The notes under the pieces: model-generated | Told to the model about the DNA's origin: nothing | Database searches by the model: none | What the model saw: the letters and a program-made list of their open reading frames with translations, nothing else | Shown: positions 26,273 to 34,951 of the stretch, in pieces | Position numbering within the stretch: position 1 is the first letter of the stretch | Layout of the letters: each line of letters begins with the position of its first letter | Assembly: GCA_964496695.1 (NCBI GenBank) | Contig: CAZCBE010000008.1 | Span: 40,460 to 104,459, forward strand | Direction of reading: 5' to 3' | From: SXTU01 sp964496695 | GTDB lineage: Bacteria; Verrucomicrobiota; Verrucomicrobiia; Limisphaerales; SXTU01 | DNA length: 64,000 bases | Made by a program: the position numbers and the translations under genes

Positions 26273-26417
26273 GTGTGCATGCGGTTGGGGAACTCCCTTA
26301 GCCAATAGCAGGTTTTCGTGTGGAACACCATGCCCATCGGGCAAAATCATCCGGTGAAAGAATCTTCCTGAACACTCGCCGCAAACGTCACGTCTGCCCT
26401 CTGCAACCAGATTTGAT

Positions 26418-29400
26418 ATGCAACCTTTTCAATCGCACCGCGCGCTGGCGCTCCTGACCGTCGGAATCCTTGCTGCTCCCTTTGTCTCCTTCGCCGCCGA
26501 GGCGCCCAAGGAGGACTCCAAGAAAGGCCCGCTGCCCATTGCCAAATCGAAGCGCACCACGAAGGTGGACTTCGAGAAGGAAATCCTGCCCATCCTCCGC
26601 CGCAACTGCCTCTCCTGCCACAACTCGCAGAAGGGCGAGGACGGCGTGAACCTCGAGACGCCCCAGACCATCGCCAAGGGCGGCGACACCGGCAAGATCG
26701 TCGAGCCGAAGAAGGCCGAGAGCAGCTCGATCTTCCGTGTCTCGGCGCACACCAGCAAGCCGCACATGCCGCCGTCCGGCAACAAGGCGGGGGCCAAGGA
26801 CCTCAATCCTGACGAACTCGCGCTGCTCAAGCTGTGGATTGACCAGGGTGCGACCGGCGAGGTCCGCGCCAACGTCCCCATCGTCTGGCAGCCGCTGCCC
26901 GAGGGCTTGAATCCCATTTACTCTGTCGCGCTTACCGAGGACGGCCAGTTCGCCGCCGCCGGGCGTGCGAACCAGATTCACCTGTTCCACATTCCCACGG
27001 CCTCGGCCATCGGTCGCCTTACGGACCCCGCGCTGCTCGCCGACAAGACCTACGCCCGCCCCGGGGTCGCGCACCGTGACATGACCTATGCGCTCGCCTT
27101 CAGCCCGGATGGCAACACGCTCGCCTCCGGCAGCTATCGCGAGGTGAAGCTCTGGCAGCGCCCCGTGAACGTGCAGAAGCAGACCCTCCCCGGCGCGGCG
27201 GAACTCCTCGCCACCAGCCCCGACGGCAAGTGGCTTGCGGGCGTCGTCGGCAACGACATCAAGCTCTGGAGCCTGCCTGCCCTCACGCCCGGCAAGACGC
27301 TCTCCGGCCACACCAGTCCGGTGAAGTCCCTTGGCTTCTCGACCAACTCTGCGCGCCTCGTCTCCGGCGCGGACAAGACCGCCCGTGTCTGGACCCTTGC
27401 TGACGGCGCACTGTTTGCCGAGGTCACGACGACCAATGACGTTGCGGCTGTTGCGATCTTGCCCGATGGCAAGCGCATCGCCACGGCGCACGGGGACAAG
27501 AGCATTCTGACGTGGAAGCTTCCTGAGGCCGCCGGTGGCAAGGTGGAGCCGGGCGCGGTGATTGCCGGGACCGGTCCCATCACCCAGCTTGCTGCGTTGC
27601 CCCCCGCGCAGCTTCTGGCCAGCGGCACAGATGGCATCGTGCGCGTGCTCAACGCGGACAATGGCAGTGCCGTCCGCACCGCCGCGCACGGCAGCCCCGT
27701 TGCCGCGCTCGCAGTCAGCCCGGATGGCAAGACCTTCGCCAGCCTGGGCCTCACGAACACGGTGGCGAAACTCTGGAACGCCGCAGATGGCAAGGCGCTC
27801 GGTGAAATTCGCGGGGATCGCTATGTCTCGGATCGCGTCGCCGCCCAGGGCCGCGACCTGACCATGGCGAACAACGAACTGACCTTTCAGAAGAACGCGG
27901 TGAAGAAGGCCGAGGACGATTTGAAGAAGGCGGACGAAGCCTCCAAGAAGGCCGAGGAAGAGCGTGTGAAACTGGAGAAGACGCACCCAGAAAACCAGAA
28001 GAAGCTCGCCGAGGCCACGACCGCCAAGGCCGCCGCCGAGAAGGCGAAGATGGAAGCCGAAGCCGTGCAGAAGAAGGCGATGGAAGCCAAGGAAGCCGCC
28101 GACAAGGTCGCCACGGAAGCCGATGCCGCTGCCAAGACCGCCGCTGAGGCCCTTGCCAAAGCCGCCGAGGCGGCCAAGCCGGCTGCTGAGAAGGCTTCCA
28201 AGGAAGCCGCTGACAAGGCGAAGACCGTCGGCGAGGCCAAGACGGCCGCTGAGAAGTCGCTCACGGAGGCGAACGCGAAGCTCAAGGAAGCCACCGACAA
28301 GTTCACCGCTGACAACAAGAAGTTCACCGACGCCACGGCGGAGGTGCGCAAATACACCGATGCCGAGGACGCCGCCAAGCGCGCTGTCACTGACGCCAAG
28401 CGTGGTGTGGACGACGTGACGAAGGCCAAAAAAGACCTGGAGACCGCCGAGGCCGCGCAGAAGAAGGTGGAGACGCTCGCCGCCGATGCGAAGAAAGCGC
28501 AGACCGCCGAGGAGAAGATGATTCGTTCCCTCGCCTATTCTCCGGACGGCCGGCAGCTCGTCACCGCCGGGGAGGATGGCATCGTCCGCACCTGGAGCGC
28601 GACGGATGGCAGCGGCGTGGAAAATTACAAGGGCCACGCCGGTGCGGTGAAGGCCGTGGCGTTCGCCGGCAGCGCGGTGGTGTCCGTCGGCAGCGACAGC
28701 AAGACCCTCGTCTGGGACACCCAGCCCGAGTGGAAGCTCGTGCGCACGATCGGCTCGGCCAACGGCGCTTCGCCCCTCACGGGCCGCGTGAACACGGTCG
28801 CCTTCAGCCCCGATGGCAAGACCCTTGCCACCGGCAGCGGCGAGCCTTCCCGCAGCGGCGAGTTGAAGCTATGGGATGCCGCCACCGGCGCGCTGGTGAG
28901 GGAGTTCAAGAACGCGCACAGCGACACCGTGCAGAGCGTGGACTTCTCCGGTGACGGCAAGCTGATGGTCAGCGGCGCGGCGGACCGTTTCGTGAAGGTG
29001 TGGAACGTCGCGGACGCGAAGTTCGTGAAGTCTTTCGAGGGCCACACCCATCAGGTGCTCGGCGTCACGCTCAAGCGCGATGGCCGCATCATCGCCAGCG
29101 CGGGCGCGGATAACGCGGTGAAGGTCTGGAGCCTCGTCACCGGCGAAGTCGTGCGGACCATCCAGGGCTTCAGCAAGGAAGCCACCTCCATCAACCACGT
29201 CGGCGTGGGCGACCAGTTCCTCGCCACCGGCGGCGACGGCAAGGTGCGCCTCATCAACGAAGGCGGCGGTGACGCCCGCACCTTCGCCGGCGCGAGCGAC
29301 TTCATGTATGCCGGCGCGGCCACGCCCGACGGCAAGGTCGTCATCGCCGGCGGCCAGGACGGTGTCCTGCGCGTCTGGAACGGCGTGAACGGCAGCAGCA

Positions 29401-29465
29401 TCGCCACCTTCGAGCCGCCCAAGGCCGCGACCCCCGAGCCGCAAAAAACGGCCGCGGTGAAGTAG
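26418..29465 (+). CDS. Exported planctomycete-type cytochrome c with WD40 beta-propeller and inserted coiled coil
   Basis: A 1015-residue protein. After a signal peptide (ALALLTVGILAAPFVSFA) comes a PSCyt1-type haem domain with C64, C67 and H68 (CLSCHNS) and the family ending PDELALLKLWIDQGA. WD40-type blades occupy about residues 150-480. About 215 residues of Ala/Lys/Glu-rich coiled coil (about 481-698) interrupt them, and more WD40 blades follow (about 699-990). The cytochrome domain puts it in the periplasm or at the cell surface. These WD40-cytochrome proteins are abundant in PVC bacteria and their role is mostly unknown. The coiled coil inside the propeller is the odd part. A strong hairpin follows the stop. 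Confidence 0.9.
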   Translation: MQPFQSHRALALLTVGILAAPFVSFAAEAPKEDSKKGPLPIAKSKRTTKVDFEKEILPILRRNCLSCHNSQKGEDGVNLETPQTIAKGGDTGKIVEPKKAESSSIFRVSAHTSKPHMPPSGNKAGAKDLNPDELALLKLWIDQGATGEVRANVPIVWQPLPEGLNPIYSVALTEDGQFAAAGRANQIHLFHIPTASAIGRLTDPALLADKTYARPGVAHRDMTYALAFSPDGNTLASGSYREVKLWQRPVNVQKQTLPGAAELLATSPDGKWLAGVVGNDIKLWSLPALTPGKTLSGHTSPVKSLGFSTNSARLVSGADKTARVWTLADGALFAEVTTTNDVAAVAILPDGKRIATAHGDKSILTWKLPEAAGGKVEPGAVIAGTGPITQLAALPPAQLLASGTDGIVRVLNADNGSAVRTAAHGSPVAALAVSPDGKTFASLGLTNTVAKLWNAADGKALGEIRGDRYVSDRVAAQGRDLTMANNELTFQKNAVKKAEDDLKKADEASKKAEEERVKLEKTHPENQKKLAEATTAKAAAEKAKMEAEAVQKKAMEAKEAADKVATEADAAAKTAAEALAKAAEAAKPAAEKASKEAADKAKTVGEAKTAAEKSLTEANAKLKEATDKFTADNKKFTDATAEVRKYTDAEDAAKRAVTDAKRGVDDVTKAKKDLETAEAAQKKVETLAADAKKAQTAEEKMIRSLAYSPDGRQLVTAGEDGIVRTWSATDGSGVENYKGHAGAVKAVAFAGSAVVSVGSDSKTLVWDTQPEWKLVRTIGSANGASPLTGRVNTVAFSPDGKTLATGSGEPSRSGELKLWDAATGALVREFKNAHSDTVQSVDFSGDGKLMVSGAADRFVKVWNVADAKFVKSFEGHTHQVLGVTLKRDGRIIASAGADNAVKVWSLVTGEVVRTIQGFSKEATSINHVGVGDQFLATGGDGKVRLINEGGGDARTFAGASDFMYAGAATPDGKVVIAGGQDGVLRVWNGVNGSSIATFEPPKAATPEPQKTAAVK

Positions 29466-29473
29466 GGAAGTGA

Positions 29474-29493
29474 AGCGGACACTCCTGTCCGCT
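29474..29493 (+). terminator. Hairpin AGCGGACA-CTCC-TGTCCGCT after the cytochrome gene
   Basis: A perfect 8-bp stem with a 4-nt loop begins 9 bp after the stop and is followed by TTCTCTC. It may terminate transcription, but the same hairpin recurs at 33766-33785, so it also belongs to a repeat family. Confidence 0.5.
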
Positions 29494-29500
29494 TTCTCTC

Positions 29501-29582
29501 TCCTAATCCCAATCCTACTCTTAATCCTAATCTCTCCCGCCCGAGCGCAGGATCAGGATCAGGATTAGGATCAAGAGCAGGA
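29501..29582. repeat. Imperfect palindrome of AATCCT words
   Basis: The left arm (29501-29532, CCTAATCCCAATCCTACTC onward) and right arm (29551-29582, GATCAGGATCAGGATTAGGA onward) are near reverse complements built from AATCCT/AGGATT words. These are the same words as at 868-938. Confidence 0.7.
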
Positions 29583-29606
29583 ATACGCTGCGCCCACGCG
29601 CTCGTT

Positions 29607-29825
29607 GTAGGAGACGACGTGAGGAGTCGCTGACCTTCTTCCCGAAGCAGGTGATACCAATTCCTAATGACTATTGGTGGAATCGCCGAGGCGGACCATG
29701 ACGCGCATCTTCTCCCTCTCCCTTCCTCGGAGGAGGGGAGAGGGTTGGGGTGAGGGGTGCCGTCCCGCGGAAATCTGCCGAGTTTCATTGGGAATTGGTA
29801 TGAGACTCCTCACGTCGTCTCCTAC
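29607..29825. repeat. 219-bp inverted repeat with 22-bp perfect arms enclosing a MITE-like element
   Basis: The arm at 29607-29628 (GTAGGAGACGACGTGAGGAG plus TC) and the arm at 29804-29825 are exact reverse complements. Between them sits the element at 29654-29801. The remaining gap up to 30024 shows nothing recognisable. Confidence 0.8.
29654..29801. mobile_element. MITE-like element with ATACCAATTCC terminal inverted repeats
   Basis: 148 bp bounded by ATACCAATTCC (29654-29664) and GGAATTGGTAT (29791-29801), perfect over 11 bp and continuing to 16 of 17. The centre is a CCCTCTCCC...GGGAGAGGG hairpin. It encodes nothing. A decayed relative is at 9859-9992. No transposase gene is in the window, so any mobility would have to be supplied from elsewhere. 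Confidence 0.65.
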
Positions 29826-30024
29826 GACGGTCTGAAGCCGTGGTGACGGGCTTGTGGTTCGCGGAGCCGGGTGCGGCCTGCCGCTGCGAAAGCGCCGGCG
29901 CCGTTGCGCTCTACCGGCGCAGTCCAGGACGGTGTCGTCGTTCGAGCGCTAATTTCCAGTTGTCTCCGCCCGGGCTTCTCACCAATCTGGCTCCATTCCA
30001 GCAAGGTCACCGGTTCCGATCATC

Positions 30025-30750
30025 ATGAAAGCCCTTGTCATCGTATTCTGTGTCACCGCGCTCGTGGCTTTCTGCGACGACAAAATACAGCCCGGCGCAA
30101 AGAATTTGGCTCCCAAGGTGGCGGCTGCACCGGCGGATGCCGCACAAGCCGAGGCGTTGAAACAACTCGCCCAGATCGAAGCCATCTACCGCGCCAGCCC
30201 GGGGAACGTTCAGGCGGGCCTGCAGTTGGTGGCCGCCTACACGAAGCAACGGCAGACCAATGCTGCTCTGGAGGTGCTGGATGCCCTGGCCCCGCTGGCG
30301 GCCGATGATGCCGCCGCGCTGGTGACCATGACACAGGCATATCAGCAGGCCGGCCAGCCCGCGAAAGGGCGGGCAATGCTGGGCCGACTCATTCCGCTGA
30401 TGGAGAAAATTCTTACTGATCCGCAGGCCAGTCCGGCACAACTCCAAGCGGCCCTGCAAGGCGCTCAACTCGCTGGCAATGTCCCGCGCATGGAGGAGTG
30501 CCTGGCCCGCCTCGTGCGGCTCAATCCCACCAGCCCGGAGCTGTGGTATGACTTGGGTGCCATTTTGAACTTCCAGCGCAAGACCAACGCGGCGCTCGTG
30601 GCCGTGAGCAACGCGGTGCATCACAGCGACCTCCGGCTCCGGCAGAATCCTGCTTCGCAGAACCTGCGCGGCATGGCGGCCACTGACGGGCGCTTCAACA
30701 ACATCCGGCCGCATCCTGATTTTAAGAAGATCGTGGGGCCGGAGCGCTGA
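30025..30750 (+). CDS. Exported TPR-like protein of unknown function
   Basis: A 241-residue protein with a probable signal peptide (MKALVIVFCVTALVAFC) followed by helical pairs resembling tetratricopeptide repeats: KQLAQIEAIYRASPGNVQ, then AAYTKQRQTNAALEVLDAL, and near the C-terminus LVRLNPTSPELWYDLGAIL. Such repeats usually mediate protein-protein contacts. There is no enzymatic motif. The cysteine after the leader is not in a good lipobox. It is followed 67 bp later by nadC, but a functional link is not evident. Confidence 0.75.
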   Translation: MKALVIVFCVTALVAFCDDKIQPGAKNLAPKVAAAPADAAQAEALKQLAQIEAIYRASPGNVQAGLQLVAAYTKQRQTNAALEVLDALAPLAADDAAALVTMTQAYQQAGQPAKGRAMLGRLIPLMEKILTDPQASPAQLQAALQGAQLAGNVPRMEECLARLVRLNPTSPELWYDLGAILNFQRKTNAALVAVSNAVHHSDLRLRQNPASQNLRGMAATDGRFNNIRPHPDFKKIVGPER

Positions 30751-30817
30751 TCCACGGTCGTCCCGGTCGCGCGCCTTTTTTCTTCAAGCGCGCCCGCCGG
30801 TCCGCCATCGTCCGCGC

Positions 30818-31669
30818 ATGGAATTGTCCGCCGAAGAAATTCAACGTGCGGTGCGCGCCGCGCTGGCCGAGGACATCGGGCCAGGGGATGCGACGACGAA
30901 TGCCACCGTTCCCGAGACCACCACGATGTGCGCCGAGATGGTGGCGCGGGAGCCGCTGGTGCTGGCGGGGTTGGGCTTTGCCCGCGTCGCGTTTCAGGAA
31001 CTGGACCGTGAACTCGTCATCGCTCCGCACGCGGCGGACGGGGACCAATGTCCGAAGGGGCAGATTCTCATGCGCGTCAGCGGCTCGGCCCGATCCATCC
31101 TCACCGCCGAGCGCGTGGCGTTGAACTTTGTGCAGCGGCTCTCCGGAGTGGCCACCCTCACGGCACAGTTTGTCGAACAGGTGAACGGCACGAAGGCCAG
31201 AATCCTCGATACCCGCAAAACCACGCCTGGCTGGCGGCGTTTCGAGAAATATGCGGTGAAGTGCGGCGGCGGGAAGAACCACCGGGTCGGTCTCTACGAC
31301 ATGGTGCTGATCAAAGACAACCATCTGGCAGCGCTGCGAAACGAGCTGCCCAATGCCATCGCGGCGGCGGTGGAGCGGGCGCGGGTGGCGTATCCCGAAC
31401 TCAAGGTGGAGGTGGAGGCGGACACTTTGGCGCAGGTGCGGCAGGCGGTGGAGGCGCGGGCGGACATCATCCTGCTCGACAACATGAGCCTCGCGGATCT
31501 GCGGGAGGCCGTTCAACTGGTGGATGGGCGAGCGCAGACAGAGGCGAGCGGTGGGGTGAATTTGCAGACGGTCCGCGGCATCGCTGAGACGGGGGTGGAC
31601 TTGATCTCGGTCGGTGCGCTCACGCACTCGGCGCGCGCGGTGGACATTGCGCTGGACTTCGAAAGCTGA
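30818..31669 (+). CDS. nadC: Nicotinate-nucleotide diphosphorylase (carboxylating)
   Basis: A 283-residue protein, the standard length. It converts quinolinate and PRPP to nicotinate mononucleotide in de novo NAD synthesis. Recognisable segments are AALAEDIGPGDATTNA near the N-terminus, ARILDTRKTTPGWR (the phosphate/quinolinate-binding region), GGGKNHRVGLYDMVLIKDNH and, at the C-terminus, ETGVDLISVGALTHSA. Residues expected for catalysis look intact. It is the first of a run of cofactor and amino-acid genes (nadC, birA, coaX, trpA) on the same strand, each separated by a palindromic spacer. Confidence 0.96.
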   Translation: MELSAEEIQRAVRAALAEDIGPGDATTNATVPETTTMCAEMVAREPLVLAGLGFARVAFQELDRELVIAPHAADGDQCPKGQILMRVSGSARSILTAERVALNFVQRLSGVATLTAQFVEQVNGTKARILDTRKTTPGWRRFEKYAVKCGGGKNHRVGLYDMVLIKDNHLAALRNELPNAIAAAVERARVAYPELKVEVEADTLAQVRQAVEARADIILLDNMSLADLREAVQLVDGRAQTEASGGVNLQTVRGIAETGVDLISVGALTHSARAVDIALDFES

Positions 31670-31694
31670 TAGCGAGGGGCTGTGGCAAGCGAAT

Positions 31695-31783
31695 AAACCA
31701 CTGACCGGCACTGACTGGCGCTCATGAAGACCAGACCAGCGAGCGCTTTTCATTAGTGCTGGTCAGTGCCGGTTAGTGGTTTT
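31695..31783. repeat. Palindrome of ACTGACCGGC words
   Basis: AAACCACTGACCGGCACTGA (from 31695) faces GTCAGTGCCGGTTAGTGGTTTT (ending 31783, 22 bases shown as arm). An inner pair, GCGCTCATGAA and TTCATTAG, continues the structure. It fills the nadC-birA gap. Confidence 0.75.
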
Positions 31784-31800
31784 CCTCAGATTGGCCTTAC

Positions 31801-32784
31801 ATGACCGTTGACGCTCAAATTCTTACCGCGATGCGCCGGGCCGGCGCTGGCTCGGTGTCCGGCGCGGATCTCGCGCAGCAGCTTGGCATGAGCCGGGCGG
31901 CGGTCTGGGCGCGCATCGAGGAGCTGCGTAAGCTTGGCTACGAGATCACGGCGAATCCGCACCAAGGCTACCGGCTGCTCAGCACGCCAGATGCGCTGCA
32001 TGCAGACGACTTGCTTGCGCGCCTGCCGGACAATCAGGTGGTGGGCCGGGACATTCGCGTCTTCGAGGAGACGAATTCGACGAACGACGTGGCCGAGAAG
32101 CTGGCGCGTGATGGCGTGAAGGAAGGGGTGGTGGTGTTCGCCGAGTCACAGAAGAAGGGCAGGGGACGGCTTGGCCGGCAATGGCTGTCGCCGGCGCGCA
32201 AGGGGCTTTGGTTTTCCGTGCTGCTGCGGCCGGACATGCGTCCGCAGTCGGCGACACAGTTGACCGTGGTGGCGGCAACGGCGCTGGCCCGGGCGATTCG
32301 CCGGCAGACCAACCTCACGCCGGAGATCAAGTGGCCCAATGACATTCTCCTCAAAGGCCGGAAGGTCGCGGGCATCCTCACGGAACTCAGCGCGGAGCTG
32401 GACCACATCAAGTATGTCATCATCGGCATTGGTGTGGACGTGAACCTGGCCAGCACCGATCTGCCGCCGGAGCTGCGGAAGATCGCGACCTCGCTGCGCA
32501 TCGAGAGTGGTCAGCCGGTGTTGCGGCCGGAACTTGCAGCGGCCATTTTGCGCGAGCTGGATGCGGACTATGCCCGGGTGCGCAACGGGCAGTTTGAGGC
32601 GCTCGCCGACGAGTGGGAGGAGCAATGCACGACCATCGGGCAAAACGTGACCATCCGCATCGGCGACCGGGCCCAGCGCGGCGTGGCCGAGTCGCTCGAC
32701 TCCGAGGGCGCACTGCTGCTGCGCACCCAGCACGGACGGCTGGAGCGTATCATCGGGGGGGATGTGACGGTGGAGAAGCCATGA
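31801..32784 (+). CDS. birA: Bifunctional biotin-[acetyl-CoA-carboxylase] ligase / biotin repressor
   Basis: A 327-residue protein with the three BirA domains. An N-terminal winged helix-turn-helix (about residues 1-65, SGADLAQQLGMSRAAVWARI) precedes the ligase core with the biotinyl-AMP loop GRGRLGRQWLSP and KWPNDILLKGRKVAGIL, and a C-terminal SH3-like domain. It activates biotin with ATP and attaches it to the carboxyl carrier protein. The DNA-binding domain means it may also repress biotin genes, none of which are in this window. Confidence 0.96.
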   Translation: MTVDAQILTAMRRAGAGSVSGADLAQQLGMSRAAVWARIEELRKLGYEITANPHQGYRLLSTPDALHADDLLARLPDNQVVGRDIRVFEETNSTNDVAEKLARDGVKEGVVVFAESQKKGRGRLGRQWLSPARKGLWFSVLLRPDMRPQSATQLTVVAATALARAIRRQTNLTPEIKWPNDILLKGRKVAGILTELSAELDHIKYVIIGIGVDVNLASTDLPPELRKIATSLRIESGQPVLRPELAAAILRELDADYARVRNGQFEALADEWEEQCTTIGQNVTIRIGDRAQRGVAESLDSEGALLLRTQHGRLERIIGGDVTVEKP

Positions 32785-32789
32785 AGCAC

Positions 32790-32870
32790 GGAGTGATGGA
32801 GTGGTGGGGAAATGGAGTGCTGGCGGAGGCAGTCGCCCGTCACTCCCTTACTCCACTACTCGAATACTCC
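32790..32870. repeat. Palindrome of GGAGT words
   Basis: The left arm at 32790-32819 (GAGTGATGGAGTGGTGGGG core) and the right arm at 32841-32870 (CACTCCCTTACTCCACTACT core) are near reverse complements. It begins 5 bp after the birA stop and fills most of the gap to coaX. Confidence 0.7.
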
Positions 32871-32953
32871 GGGTGGCATGGCCAAGCAGCTCGCTTCGCT
32901 CGCGCCTCCTGCGTCGGCAGGCGGGGTTCGACGGAGTCTCACCCTACCGAGTC

Positions 32954-33739
32954 ATGATTCTGCTCCTCGACATTGGCAACACCCACACGCACCTCGGTCT
33001 CGCGGACACGCGCGGCGTGCTGAAGCAGGTGAACATCAAGACCGCGCTGTGGGCGGCGGATGCTGCGGGTGGGCTGGTGCGGCGCTTCGTGGGCAAGGCG
33101 AAGCTCGAAGGGGTGTCGCTGTGCAGCGTGGTGCCGTCGGCGACGGGCCGGGCGGTTGATTTTTGCCGGGCTGAGTTTGGTCGCGAAGCACTGGTGCTGA
33201 CGCCGCGCACCATCGCCGGTGTGGGCATCAATTATCCCAAACCGAACAGCATCGGACCGGACCGGCTGGCGAATGCGGTCGCGCTGCGGCATCACTTTGG
33301 CACGCCGTCGGTGGCGGTGGCGTTTGGCACCGCGCTGGCGTTTGATGTGGTGGATGGGAAGGGCGATTACGTCGGCGGCATCATCGCGCCGGGCCTCGCG
33401 GCGATGACAGATTACCTGCACGACAAGACGGCGCTGCTGCCGCGCATCACGATTCGCGAGACGAGTTCGGTCATCGGCAAGAGCACGCGCGAGGCGATGC
33501 TGATCGGCGCGGTGCATGGGTATCGCGGGCTGGTGCGGGAGCTGATCGTCGAGCTGAAGCGGGAACTGAAATGCCGGAAATTGCCGGTGGTGGCGACGGG
33601 GGGGTATGCGGAATTGCTGGCGGCCAAGCTGCCGGAGATTTCGGCGGTGGAGCCGAATTTGACGCTGGAGGGACTCAGGCTCGTGTGGCGGGCGCGTAAC
33701 CGTGGAGGGGACACTCCTGTCCCCCGTTCGGGCCGATGA
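32954..33739 (+). CDS. coaX: Type III pantothenate kinase
   Basis: A 261-residue protein that phosphorylates pantothenate in the first step of coenzyme A synthesis. It has the ASKHA-fold motifs of CoaX: DIGNTHTHLGLADT at the start, YPKPNSIGPDRLANA in the middle and VAFGTALAFDVVDG with YVGGIIAPG. The ATG at 32954 is chosen because the protein family starts there; an earlier ATG at 32801 would read palindromic spacer. The last dozen residues (RGGDTPVPRSGR) are translated from a repeat arm, so the native C-terminus may have been replaced. Confidence 0.94.
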   Translation: MILLLDIGNTHTHLGLADTRGVLKQVNIKTALWAADAAGGLVRRFVGKAKLEGVSLCSVVPSATGRAVDFCRAEFGREALVLTPRTIAGVGINYPKPNSIGPDRLANAVALRHHFGTPSVAVAFGTALAFDVVDGKGDYVGGIIAPGLAAMTDYLHDKTALLPRITIRETSSVIGKSTREAMLIGAVHGYRGLVRELIVELKRELKCRKLPVVATGGYAELLAAKLPEISAVEPNLTLEGLRLVWRARNRGGDTPVPRSGR

Positions 33740-33785
33740 GTTGGGGTGTCGCGCTGCAATCCCACAGCGGACAGGAGTGTCCGCT
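33707..33785. repeat. Paired self-palindromic hairpins (GGACACTCCTGTCC family)
   Basis: GGGGACACTCCTGTCCCC (33707-33724) and AGCGGACA-GGAG-TGTCCGCT (33766-33785) are each palindromic and also inverted relative to each other. The second matches the hairpin at 29474-29493. The first lies inside the coaX reading frame. Confidence 0.75.
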
Positions 33786-33836
33786 TCACGTTTCCATCCT
33801 TGCCACACGGCGCGGCAGCCGGAGAATCCGCGGCGC

Positions 33837-34637
33837 ATGAATCGTATCGAAGCCCGCTTTGCCCGCCTGAAACAGGACGCCCAGAAAGCGCTGGTCGTTT
33901 ACATCGGCGCGGGTGATCCGAATCTCGAAGCCACCCGGCAGCTTGCGCTGGCCTTCGACCGCGCAGGCGTGGATGTGCTGGAACTCGGCGTGCCCTTCAG
34001 CGATCCGCTTGCCGACGGGCTCGTGAACCAGCTCGCGGCGCAGCGTGGCCTCGAGAGCGGCACCACGCCGCCGAGGCTGTTCGAGACGGTGGCGGCGATC
34101 CGGCGCGAGTCGCAGATCCCGATTGTCTTCTACGTTTACTTCAACCTCATGCACCGCTACGGGGTGAAGAAGTTCATCCAGGACGCGGCCCGCGCGGGCG
34201 TGGACGGGTTGCTGGTGCTCGATCTTCCGCCGGAAGAGGCGGACACCTACGAGCAGTTGATGCGGGATGCCGGCTTGTGCGCGATCTGGCTCGTGGCTCC
34301 GACCACGCCGGATGAGCGCATCGCACTGATCGTCAAGCGGGGCACGGGTTTCATCTACTACATCTCGCGCGAGGGCGTGACGGGGATGCAGGCGAAGGTC
34401 GCGGGGAACCTTGCGGAGCGCGTGGCGCTGATCCGGCAGCACACGTCGCTGCCGGTGGCGGTGGGGTTCGGCATTTCCAATCCCGAGCAGGCGCGGCAGG
34501 TCGCGTTCGCAGCGGATGGGGCGGTGGTGGGCAGCGCGGTGGTGAACCAGATTGCGGAGCTGGGCAAGTCGCCGGAGCTGGTGCCGCGGCTGGAGGCGTT
34601 TGTGAAGTCGCTGGGGGATGGGGTAAAGGGGAGGTAG
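33837..34637 (+). CDS. trpA: Tryptophan synthase alpha chain
   Basis: A 266-residue protein, the usual TrpA length. It cleaves indole-3-glycerol phosphate to indole and glyceraldehyde 3-phosphate and passes indole to TrpB. The catalytic Glu and Asp are in ELGVPFSDPLADG, followed by the flexible-loop region and GFIYYISREGVTG, then the phosphate-binding VGFGISNPEQ and DGAVVGSAVV. The ATG at 33837 is chosen because the preceding in-frame sequence is repeat DNA. No trpB or other trp gene is in the window, so it is separated from its usual partner. Confidence 0.95.
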   Translation: MNRIEARFARLKQDAQKALVVYIGAGDPNLEATRQLALAFDRAGVDVLELGVPFSDPLADGLVNQLAAQRGLESGTTPPRLFETVAAIRRESQIPIVFYVYFNLMHRYGVKKFIQDAARAGVDGLLVLDLPPEEADTYEQLMRDAGLCAIWLVAPTTPDERIALIVKRGTGFIYYISREGVTGMQAKVAGNLAERVALIRQHTSLPVAVGFGISNPEQARQVAFAADGAVVGSAVVNQIAELGKSPELVPRLEAFVKSLGDGVKGR

Positions 34638-34661
34638 GTTGCATTGGTGCCTTCACTGGCT

Positions 34662-34733
34662 TCTCTGCGCCCGTCCCGTCTCTGCGGTGAAAAATAACCC
34701 GCGAGCACCGCAGAGACGGGACGGGCGCAGAGA
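34662..34733. repeat. Perfect 28-bp inverted repeat with 16-nt loop
   Basis: The arms at 34662-34689 (TCTCTGCGCCCGTCCCGTCT onward) and 34706-34733 match 28 of 28 as reverse complements. It follows trpA by 24 bp. The lack of any mismatch suggests recent formation or active maintenance. Confidence 0.9.
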
Positions 34734-34798
34734 GGACCCTTGGCTGGAATGCGGTTCGTCTCGAGAGGCGTTTGGTGTCCGGTCGAATTGTCGAAACT

Positions 34799-34850
34799 CC
34801 CCTCTCCCCATCCCTCTCCCCGCTCCTGCGTCGCAGGGCGAGGGGGTTCG
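34799..34850. repeat. CCCTCTCCCC-family repeat
   Basis: CCCCTCTCCCCATCCCTCTC followed by a short hairpin around CTGCGTCGCAG and GGGCGAGGGGG. It is related to the hairpins at 9901, 29709, 59555 and 63803. The rest of the 34734-34951 gap shows nothing. Confidence 0.55.
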
Positions 34851-34951
34851 ATGGTCGTGATGTGGACCTGCCAAAGGCGCAAGTGCGTCTAATCGTCTGC
34901 ACTTTTTCGCGTGCCTTCGCGCGGGTCGGTTCCTATCTTCGCGCCCGCTTT

